From assembly GCF_009708005.2 (NCBI RefSeq), contig NZ_CP052757.1, forward strand, positions 4,464,001 through 4,528,000: 64,000 nt of DNA, written 5' to 3'. Origin of the DNA: Cellulosimicrobium protaetiae (GTDB lineage: Bacteria; Actinomycetota; Actinomycetes; Actinomycetales; Cellulomonadaceae). This document shows, piece after piece, positions 26,260 through 34,400 of this stretch. The position numbers and the translations under genes were made by a program. Numbering within the stretch: the stretch's first letter is position 1; each line of letters begins with the position of its first letter. Under the pieces are notes generated by a model. It saw only the letters and a program-made list of their open reading frames with translations. It did not search any database and was not told the DNA's origin.

Positions 26260-27158
26260 CCGACGTCGTAGCCACCTCGGTGCCGGCACCGGACACCGCG
26301 GGACGCCCGATCGATCTGCACCGCTCGGTGCCCAAGAACCGCTTCTCCCTCGGCCGGACCCTCAAGTACGCGGCGCTGATCTTCTTCGTCGTCATCGTGC
26401 TCATCCCCGTCTACGTGCTCCTGGTGACGAGCTTCAAGGGCACGGGCGACGCGTCCCCGGCACGTGCGTGGGCGCTCCCCGAGATCTGGACGCTGGACAA
26501 CTGGCAGACGGCGTGGACCGCGCTGTCCCCCGCGATCCTGCGCACGCTGCAGATGGTCGTGCCGTCCGCGATCATCGCGGCGTTCCTCGGGTCGCTCAAC
26601 GGCTTCGTGCTCTCGCGCTGGTCGTTCAAGGGCTCGAACCTCGTCTTCACGCTGATCCTCTTCGGGATGTTCATCCCGTACCAGGCCGTGATGATCCCGC
26701 TCAACCAGCTCGTCCTCGACCTGGGCATCCCGAGCGGCGTGCCGTCGCTGATCCTGCTGCACGTCGTGTACGGCATCCCGATCACCACGCTCATCTTCCG
26801 CAACTACTACATGACGGTGCCGCACGAGCTCATCGAGGCTGCGCGCGTCGACGGCGCGGGGATGTTCCGCACGTACTGGTCGATCATCCTGCCGATCTCG
26901 ATCCCCAGCTTCGTGGTCGTGCTCATCTGGCAGTTCACCTCGTCGTGGAACGACTTCCTCTTCGCGGTGTTCTTCTCCTCCAGCCAGAACGGCCCGGTCA
27001 CCCTCGCCCTGAACAACCTCGCGAACGGGGCGCTGCTGCAGAACTACGGCGTCTCCATGGCGGGTGCGCTCTTCGCGTCCCTGCCGACGCTGCTCGTGTA
27101 CATCATCCTCGGCAAGTACTTCATCGGCGGCCTCATGTCCGGCTCCGTCAAGGGCTGA
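26256..27158 (+). CDS. Sugar ABC transporter permease 2 (CUT1)
   Basis: A 300-residue partner permease with an N-terminal cytoplasmic stretch, six membrane segments and the EAA loop EAARVDGAGMFRTYWSIILP (about 200). It ends GGLMSGSVKG, the typical C terminus of MalG-like permeases. Its start overlaps the previous stop by four bases. Together the two form the channel of the importer. A strong hairpin follows its stop codon. Confidence 0.94.
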   Translation: MTDVVATSVPAPDTAGRPIDLHRSVPKNRFSLGRTLKYAALIFFVVIVLIPVYVLLVTSFKGTGDASPARAWALPEIWTLDNWQTAWTALSPAILRTLQMVVPSAIIAAFLGSLNGFVLSRWSFKGSNLVFTLILFGMFIPYQAVMIPLNQLVLDLGIPSGVPSLILLHVVYGIPITTLIFRNYYMTVPHELIEAARVDGAGMFRTYWSIILPISIPSFVVVLIWQFTSSWNDFLFAVFFSSSQNGPVTLALNNLANGALLQNYGVSMAGALFASLPTLLVYIILGKYFIGGLMSGSVKG

Positions 27159-27180
27159 CCCTCGGTCGGACCGAGCTCGC

Positions 27181-27227
27181 GGGGGGCGGGACAGGCACTG
27201 GTCGCACCGGTGCCCGTCCCGCCCCTC
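27181..27227 (+). terminator. Terminator after the second permease gene
   Basis: GGGCGGGACAGGCAC (27184-27198) pairs with 27210-27224 with one mismatch, and the stem extends outward by up to three pairs. It lies 26 bases after the stop codon. The GH97 gene begins 127 bases later; I see no TGACAGCGCTGTCA-type site or clear promoter in that gap, so GH97 may depend on read-through. Confidence 0.75.
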
Positions 27228-27353
27228 CGTCGTACCCCCACCCCCTCGCACGACGGCGGCCGCGCACCCTGGCGACCGCCGCGCCGCACGGCGCCCGCGG
27301 ACCACGGCGGACGGCCGACGGCAACCCTGGACGACGACGTCTCAAGGAGAACC

Positions 27354-30300
27354 GTGTACCGCTCCTCGCACGACCCCGCCCCCTGCCCGCCGCCCCCCGG
27401 GGCCCGACGCCGGACCAGGCTGGTCTCCGGCGCCGCGCTGGCCCTGGCCCTCCTCGCGCCCCTCGGTGCCGGGGCCCCCGCGACCGCCGCCCCCGTGGCC
27501 ACCGCTGCGCCGTCGGCCTCCGTGTCGACCGCGGTGCCCGACGGGCACGAGGTCTCGTCCCCCGACGGGAGCCTGGACCTCACGCTCGGGGCAGTCGACG
27601 GGCGTCTCACGTACGACGTCGTCCGCGACGGCACGACGACCGTCGTCGGCGCGTCCGGTCTCGGCCTCGTGCTGCGCGACCCCGCCGTGGACCTCACCAC
27701 CGGGATGACGATCGAGTCCGTGGAGCGTGCCGAGGTCGACGAGACGTGGACCCCCGCGTGGGGCACGGCCTCGTCCGTGCGCAACCACGCGAACGAGCTC
27801 ACGGTGCACGCGCGCCACTCGTCCGGCCTCGCGCTCGACGTCGTGGTGCGGGTGTTCGACGACGGCGTCGGGCTCCGCTACGTCCTGCCGCAGCAGGACG
27901 CGCTGGCCGCGGGGCCGTTCGTCGTGACGGCGGAGCGGACCGAGTTCGCGCTGCCGTCCGACCTGACCGCGTACTTCATCCGCGCGGGCAAGGACTGGAA
28001 CGCGGACGAGAAGCACTACCGGACCGTGCCCGTCACGGAGGTGCCGGACGCCCAGACCCCCGTCACGTTCTCGCGCGGCGACGACCTCTTCCTCGCGGTC
28101 CACGAGGCGGACCTCACGGACTACGCGAGCATGACGCTCGTCCGCGGGGCGACGCCCGGGACCCTGGTGAGCGAGCTGATCGCGCTCCCGGACGGCACGA
28201 AGGCGGTCCTCGACGCTCGCGAGAAGGACGTCGTGACCCCGTGGCGCACGGTGCAGGTGGGGCGCGCGGCGGGCGACCTCGCCGAGTCGCACCTGGTCCA
28301 GAACCTCAACCCGCCGTGCGCGGTGTGCGACGTCGACTCCGACGGCGACGGCACCGCCGACACGGCGGACTGGATCGAGGCGGGCACCTACACGGGCGTG
28401 TGGTGGGAGCTCCAGCGCCGCGACACGACGTGGACCGCGGGCCCGGACCACGGCGCGACGACGCAGCGGATCAAGGACTACATCGACCTCGCGTCGGACG
28501 CGGGGGCGCGGTACGTGCTCGCCGAGGGGTGGAACACCAACGCGGGCGGCTCCTGGACCAACCAGGACTTCACGACCCCGATGCCCGACGTCGACCTCGA
28601 CGAGGTGCTCCGCTACGGCGAGGAGAAGGGCGTCGGCTTCGTCGCCCACAACGAGACGCGCGGCTACGTGGACTACTACGACCAGAACCTCGAGCGCATC
28701 TTCTCCCAGTACGAGGAGTGGGGGGTCCACGCGATCAAGACCGGCTACGCGACGCGCTTCCAGCTCGGCGGCGTCAACCGCAGCCACTACGACCAGGAGG
28801 CCGTGAAGCACTACCAGCGCGTCGTCGAGGCGGCCGCGAGGCACGGCATCTCCGTGAACGCGCACGAGGCGATCAAGCCCACCGGCAAGGACCGCACCTG
28901 GCCCAACATGATGACGGGCGAGGGCGTGGCCGGCATGGAGCAGCAGAACTACATGGGCTCGAACGGCAACCCGCCGGAGCAGGCGACGATCCTGCCGTTC
29001 ACGCGCTGGATCGGCGGTCCGGCCGACTACACGCCGGGCGTGCTCGACGTGCTGTGGGACCCGGCCGGGCTGAACACGCGCGTCCAGACGACGACCGCGA
29101 CGCAGCTCGCGCTCTACACGACGTTCTACAGCCCGCTGCAGATGCTCGCCGACACGCCGGAGAACTACGCGAAGCACCCCGAGGCGTTCGAGTACCTGCG
29201 CGGGATGCCGGCCACCTGGGACGAGTCGCACGTGGACGCGCAGATCGGCGACCACGTGACGACCGCGCGCCGCAGCGGCGACACCTGGTACGTCGGCGTC
29301 GTGGCCGACGAGGTCGACCGCACGCTCGACGTGCCGCTCGACGTGCTGGACGACGGCGTCACGTACGTGGCCGAGGTCTGGGCGGACGCCCAGGACGCGA
29401 GCTGGAAGGGCAACCCCACGGCGATCGAGGTGACGCGGTCCCTCGTGACCGCGGACGACGTCGTCAGCGCGTCGCTGGTCGGCGCGGGCGGGCAGGCCCT
29501 CCGGCTCCGGCCCGCCACCGCGCAGGACCTCGCCGAGCTCGCGCCGTACGAGCGTCCGCGTCTGGACCTCGCCGGGGCGCCGGAGGCCGTGTACGACCCG
29601 GTCACCGGGACCGTGGGGGTGACGGCCACGGTCGCCAACGCCGGCACCTCGGTGGCCGAGGCGCACCTCGTGCTCGACGGCGAGTCCGTCACGGGCACGA
29701 CGGCTCGCGTCGGCGGCGGGCAGACCCGCGAGCTCTCGTTCACGCTCGACGCGACCGAGGTCGCGTACGCGGAGCACAACGAGCTCGCCGTCGCGGGCAC
29801 GGACGGCACGACGGGCGAGCCCGCGCGTGCTGCGCTGCTGCCCTTCCCGGACGGCGCCGCGCTGGACGCCCTGGTGGACTCCGCCCGCGCGGGCGGCGAT
29901 CTCGACGACGCGACGGCCGCGCTGCTCTCGACGCGGGTCGACGCCCTCGTCGCGGCGGCGGCAGGCTCCGACCTGGGCGCCGCCCGGGTCGCTGCGCAGT
30001 CCGTGCGGACGGTCCTGCTCACGCGCGGTCCCGCGCAGGTCGCGGACGCCGCCCTCACGGCGGTCGACGCCGCGGTCGAGCCCTGGCTCGGCGAGCGGGT
30101 CGGGCTGCCGCACGTGCTCGCCGAGCTCCGCACGGCCGAGGTGTCGGGCGGCCTCGCGGCGACCGACGCCGCGGCGGTCCGCGAGCCGCTCGCCGCGGCG
30201 GTCCGTGCCGCGACGCGCGACGACGGCGAGGCCGTGGGCCGCGCCCTGGGTCGGGCCGCGACCGCGCTCGACGCCGCGCCCGACGGGCCGGCGGCCGCGA

Positions 30301-31085
30301 CGCTCGGGGCGCTCGTCGCGGCCCAGCGCGAGGAGCTGGTGCTGGAGGCGGAGGCCGGGACGCTGAGCGGCGGGGCGATCACGTCGAAGGAGCACCCGGG
30401 GTACACGGGGACCGGCTTCGCCCGCACGCTCAGCCGCGAGGGTGCGGCGTTCACGGTCGACGTGAGCGGCGCGACCCCGGGGACGGCGTACGAGGTGAGC
30501 TTCCGGTACGCCAACGGGATGGTCGTCGCGCCGCTGGACCGGCAGCTCTCGCTCACGGTCGACGACACGTCCGTGGGCACGGTCGCGTTCCCGAACCTGG
30601 GTCAGGACGCCGACCGCTGGCGCCGCTGGGGCTTCTCCGAGCCGGTGCGCGTGACCGTCGACGAAGGGACGGCGTCCGTCGGGCTGCGGTACGACCGCGG
30701 CGACACGGGCAACGTGAACGTCGACCACGTGCTGCTCGTGCCCGACCGCGGCGTCGTGGTCGGGTCCGCGGGCGGCGCCCAGGGGTCGGCCGCCGACCTC
30801 CGGGTCGAGGTGCAGCCGCGGTGCCTGGCCGGCAAGGCCTACGTCGCCGTGCGCGCGCTCAACGCCGAGGACGTCCCGGTCGGGCTCACGCTCACCCTGA
30901 CGACGGCGTTCGGCGAGCGGACGGTCGCGGACGTCGCGCCCGGCGCGTCCGGCTACCAGTCGTTCGCGACGCGGGCGCGGGCGGTCGAGGCGTCGACCGC
31001 GACCGTCACCGCCCACGGCGTGCTCGGTGGCGAACCGGTGGACGCCCAGGTCCCGGTCGACGTGCCCGCCGTCGACTGCGGCTGA
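27354..31085 (+). CDS. Secreted GH97 glycoside hydrolase
   Basis: A 1243-residue exported protein. The signal peptide (LVSGAALALALLAPLGAGAP) is followed by the GH97 N-terminal beta-sandwich and a TIM barrel. Barrel markers are KTGYATRF (G464 where retaining GH97 enzymes have their Asp nucleophile), NAHEAIKPTG (E505), NMMTGEGVAGMEQ (E523, E529) and NPPEQATILPFTRW. Gly at the nucleophile position points to the inverting, SusB-like alpha-glucosidase type; this is inference. A calcium-loop-like insert (DVDSDGDGTADTAD) with a CxxC lies near residue 322. The C-terminal part has a CARDB-like segment, a CBM35-like domain (about 993-1135) and the shared tail (1156-1243). The GTG start at 27354 follows AAGGAGA. 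Confidence 0.93.
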   Translation: MYRSSHDPAPCPPPPGARRRTRLVSGAALALALLAPLGAGAPATAAPVATAAPSASVSTAVPDGHEVSSPDGSLDLTLGAVDGRLTYDVVRDGTTTVVGASGLGLVLRDPAVDLTTGMTIESVERAEVDETWTPAWGTASSVRNHANELTVHARHSSGLALDVVVRVFDDGVGLRYVLPQQDALAAGPFVVTAERTEFALPSDLTAYFIRAGKDWNADEKHYRTVPVTEVPDAQTPVTFSRGDDLFLAVHEADLTDYASMTLVRGATPGTLVSELIALPDGTKAVLDAREKDVVTPWRTVQVGRAAGDLAESHLVQNLNPPCAVCDVDSDGDGTADTADWIEAGTYTGVWWELQRRDTTWTAGPDHGATTQRIKDYIDLASDAGARYVLAEGWNTNAGGSWTNQDFTTPMPDVDLDEVLRYGEEKGVGFVAHNETRGYVDYYDQNLERIFSQYEEWGVHAIKTGYATRFQLGGVNRSHYDQEAVKHYQRVVEAAARHGISVNAHEAIKPTGKDRTWPNMMTGEGVAGMEQQNYMGSNGNPPEQATILPFTRWIGGPADYTPGVLDVLWDPAGLNTRVQTTTATQLALYTTFYSPLQMLADTPENYAKHPEAFEYLRGMPATWDESHVDAQIGDHVTTARRSGDTWYVGVVADEVDRTLDVPLDVLDDGVTYVAEVWADAQDASWKGNPTAIEVTRSLVTADDVVSASLVGAGGQALRLRPATAQDLAELAPYERPRLDLAGAPEAVYDPVTGTVGVTATVANAGTSVAEAHLVLDGESVTGTTARVGGGQTRELSFTLDATEVAYAEHNELAVAGTDGTTGEPARAALLPFPDGAALDALVDSARAGGDLDDATAALLSTRVDALVAAAAGSDLGAARVAAQSVRTVLLTRGPAQVADAALTAVDAAVEPWLGERVGLPHVLAELRTAEVSGGLAATDAAAVREPLAAAVRAATRDDGEAVGRALGRAATALDAAPDGPAAATLGALVAAQREELVLEAEAGTLSGGAITSKEHPGYTGTGFARTLSREGAAFTVDVSGATPGTAYEVSFRYANGMVVAPLDRQLSLTVDDTSVGTVAFPNLGQDADRWRRWGFSEPVRVTVDEGTASVGLRYDRGDTGNVNVDHVLLVPDRGVVVGSAGGAQGSAADLRVEVQPRCLAGKAYVAVRALNAEDVPVGLTLTLTTAFGERTVADVAPGASGYQSFATRARAVEASTATVTAHGVLGGEPVDAQVPVDVPAVDCG
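30819..31082 (+). other. Shared C-terminal domain, copy 2 (GH97)
   Basis: Residues 1156-1243: RCLAGKAYVAVR, VAPGASGYQSFATR and the final VDCG. It is the closest match to copy 1 in the GH92 protein, although the preceding domains are unrelated. Confidence 0.9.
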
Positions 31086-31091
31086 GCGGAA

Positions 31092-31125
31092 CGCCCGGTC
31101 GGCCGTCGCGACGGCCGACCGGGCG
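31092..31125 (+). terminator. Terminator of the GH97 gene
   Basis: A perfect 17-bp inverted repeat with no unpaired centre in DNA: CGCCCGGTCGGCCGTCG (31092-31108) and 31109-31125. It begins seven bases after the stop codon. Confidence 0.85.
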
Positions 31126-31142
31126 AAGTCCGCGGCTCTCCC

Positions 31143-31171
31143 TTCACTCCCGGGAGAACGCCGCCTATACT
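31143..31171 (+). promoter_or_regulatory. Promoter of the 1321-residue secreted protein gene
   Basis: TTCACT (31143-31148), a 17-bp spacer, and TATACT (31166-31171). Transcription would start near 31178, exactly at the operator. The leader is then about 247 nt long and very GC-rich. Confidence 0.75.
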
Positions 31172-31177
31172 CGCAGT

Positions 31178-31191
31178 CGACAGCGCTGTCA
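31178..31191. promoter_or_regulatory. Operator palindrome at the transcription start
   Basis: CGACAGCGCTGTCA: the 12-bp core GACAGCGCTGTC is the same as at 18011 and 23683. It begins six bases after the -10 hexamer, the classic position for repression by a LacI-type protein. Confidence 0.85.
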
Positions 31192-31245
31192 GGTGGCCTA
31201 GCGCCACAGCGTGCGACGTCGCACCACCCGAGAGGAACGCACCAC

Positions 31246-31269
31246 GTGAGCACCCCCCGCCACGCCTGA
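31246..31269 (+). CDS. Possible seven-codon leader ORF
   Basis: GTG at 31246 encodes MSTPRHA and then stops. GAGAGGAA stands about eight bases upstream, a reasonable ribosome site. It lies in the long leader between the promoter and the large gene at 31425. It could be a regulatory leader peptide or chance; no ribosome-stalling motif is evident. Confidence 0.3.
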   Translation: MSTPRHA

Positions 31270-31424
31270 GCGGCGACCCGACCCGCGCGGGGGCGCCGGT
31301 CGTCCGACCCTGGACCGGCGCTCCCCGCGCGAACCCGCCCCACCCCGCCCGCACCCGACCCCCCACTCGCACCACCCGCCCGAGCACCAGCACCGTTGCC
31401 GCTCGACGACGCCCGGAGGCCCCT

Positions 31425-34400
31425 ATGATCCGCCCGCCCGCCCCACCGCCCGGACGGCGCGCACGCCGCGGCGCCACCGCCGCCGTCGCGCTCGCGACCG
31501 CGGGGGCCCTGCTGCTCACCCCCGCGGTCGCGCAGGGAGCGCCGTCCACCTCACCCGCCGCCACGACGACGCTCGACGCCGCCCCCGCGTTCGGCGCCCC
31601 CGACGCGACCGCCGCGGACTACTACGGTGCGCTGCTGCGGCACACGCGCTGGGTCGAGACCGTGTGGGACGAGTCCGCCGGGGTCTACCAGCTCAAGGAC
31701 TTCAACTTCGCCGTCGTGCTGGGCAACGCCGTGCTCCTGACCCACGGCGAGTACGACGCCGAGCTCGCGGGAGTCCCGGAGGAGACGCTCCGGGCGCACA
31801 CGCTCGCCACGATCCGCCACTACGCGGCGACGAACCGGTTCGTCGACCCAGCGGGCACGTGGGGCAAGAAGCTGTTCTGGGACTCGACGTTCCAGTCGTA
31901 CTTCCTCGCGGCCGGGACCCTGCTGTGGGACGAGCTGGACGCGACGACGCAGGCGAACCTCACGACGATCGCGACGAGCCAGTCGGAGTACACGGCCGAC
32001 CTCGACTTCGGCAAGGACCCGCTCTCGGGCTCGTGGACCGCCGACTGGCCGACGGGCAAGCACGAGGGCGACACCGCGCAGGAGGAGGTCGGCGTCTACA
32101 CGCAGGCGCTGGCCCCCGGCCTCGCGTGGGCGCCCGACGACCCCGGCGCGGCGCGCTGGGCCGAGCAGCTCGGCGACTGGGGCCGCAACGCGGCCGGCCA
32201 GCCGACGGCCGACCGGAACAACCCGGCCGTCGTCGCGGGCAAGGCCGTGTCGACGAACACCATGCAGACCATCCACGACACGTACCTCGTGGAGAACCAC
32301 GGGTCGTTCGGCCCGCACTACCAGTCCGACATCTGGCGGTCCGGCGGTCGCAACGCGATCCACTTCCTGCTCCGGGACGAGCCGCTGCCGGAGATCCTCA
32401 CGCACCAGCCGAACTCGGCGGAGCTGTGGGAGTCGATCAAGCTCGTCATGTCCGACGCGGGCGAGCCGTTCATGCCGATGGTCGCGGACCGCGAGTACCT
32501 CTACGGTCGCGACGCGATCCCGATGGCGTTCCTCGGCCAGGTGCTGCGCGACCCCGACGCGGCCCGCGCCGAGGCGAACCTCGCGGCCGCGCTCGAGGAC
32601 TACCAGTCCTACGCCCCGGTCTACCGGCTCGCGAAGTTCTCGGGCGAGCCGAAGTACGAGCCCGAGGCGCGCGCCGAGATCGCCATCTCCTACCTGCTGC
32701 ACGTCGAGGCGGCGGAGTCGGCGGAGGGTCCCGTCGAGCCGACGCCGCAGGACGAGTTCTTCGAGCGCCTCGCCGGGGTACGCGACTTCGGCGCCGGCCC
32801 GGGCCTGACGGTCCAGCAGTCGGCGGACGCCTGGGCCGCGGCGTCGAGCCGCAAGGGCTTCGTCAAGTTCCCGTGGGTCCCGTCGCACGACTCGTGGCTG
32901 TTCCACGTCTCGGGCTCGACCCCGTACCTCTACCCCTCCACCGGCGCGACCGTCGACGAGCGCCACGTGGCGACCTACACGGAGCCGCGCGACGGCTTCG
33001 AGGGCACGTCGTCGGTGTTCCGGGTCGGCGACGGGTACGCGGGACAGGTCACCCTCCCCACGGGTGCGGCCGTCTACGCCTCGACCGGCGCGGGCACGGA
33101 GGACGCGAGCCTGTCCGTGCGCAACCTCGACATGAACGGGTACTCGGGCCTCGACGGCTCGCGCACCTACACGACCGCGGAGGGCGAGACCACCGCGACG
33201 CTCCCCGTCACCCGGCCCGCCGACCCGGCGGACGCCAAGGCCGCGCGCGTCGACGACCTCACCTTCGAGCCCGTGACCGCGCGCTACGTGCGGCTGCTGG
33301 GCCAGCAGGGCCACGCCCAGTACGGCTACTCGATGTTCGCGTTCCACGCGTACGGCGCGGACGCGGGGTCGGCGACCGACCTCGCGGCCGGCAAGGTCGC
33401 GACGGCGTCGAGCGAGGACGCCGCAGGCGGTCGCCAGGCCGCACGTGTGACGGACGGCAACCCGTCCACGCGGTGGGCCGTCGCCGTCTCGCAGCGCACA
33501 CGACCGGACTCGTGGATCCAGGTCGACCTCGGCGAGGAGACGACCGTGGGCGGCGTGCGGTTCGCGTGGGAGGCGAGCGCCGGCGCGCGCTACCTCGTCC
33601 AGACGTCGACCGACGGCCAGACCTGGACCACGGCGACCGCGTACGGCAAGGCTCCGGCGGACGTGAACGTCGCGCGCCTCGACACCGTGGACCTCACGCC
33701 CGAGGGCGCGGACGAGCCCGCACCGGTCACCACGCGCTACGTCCGCATGCAGGGCGTGCGCGGCGACGCCGCGTACGGCTACTCGCTCTACCACCTGCGC
33801 GCGTTCTCGCCGACGGGGGCGGACGTCGCGGCGGGCAAGGCGGCCACGGCGTCGAGCGCGAACGGTTCCAACCCCGCGAGCGCCGTCACCGACGGCTCCG
33901 CCACGACCCGCTGGGCCGTCGCGGTCGCGGACCGCACGCGGCCCGACTCGTGGGTCCAGGTCGACCTCGGCGCCCCGACCGAGGTGAGCCAGGTCCAGCT
34001 CGGCTGGGAGGTCGCCGCGGGCCAGGAGTACCGCGTGCAGACGTCGCTCGACGGGCAGACGTGGCACGACGCCGCGTCGTTCCGGTACACGGGCGACCAG
34101 GTGCTGAGCAGCGACGGCGATTGGCTCAACGTCGAGGGCGAGGCCGGGTTCGTCGTGCGCGGGTCGGAGGCGCCCATCACCGTGTCGCGCGCGACGGACA
34201 CGCGGCACGTGGTGCGCCTGACGGACCGCGCGGAGGGCCGCCGGCTCGTCGAGATGGTCCCGGGCGACGCGGCGGCGACCGCCGCGCAGGCCGCGGCCCG
34301 CGTGCCCACGGCCGAGGACCCGGCGGTGCTCGTGAGCGTGGTCGACGGCTACGTGGTCGCGTTCAACCTCACCGGGGCGGAGGTCTCGACGACGCTCACC

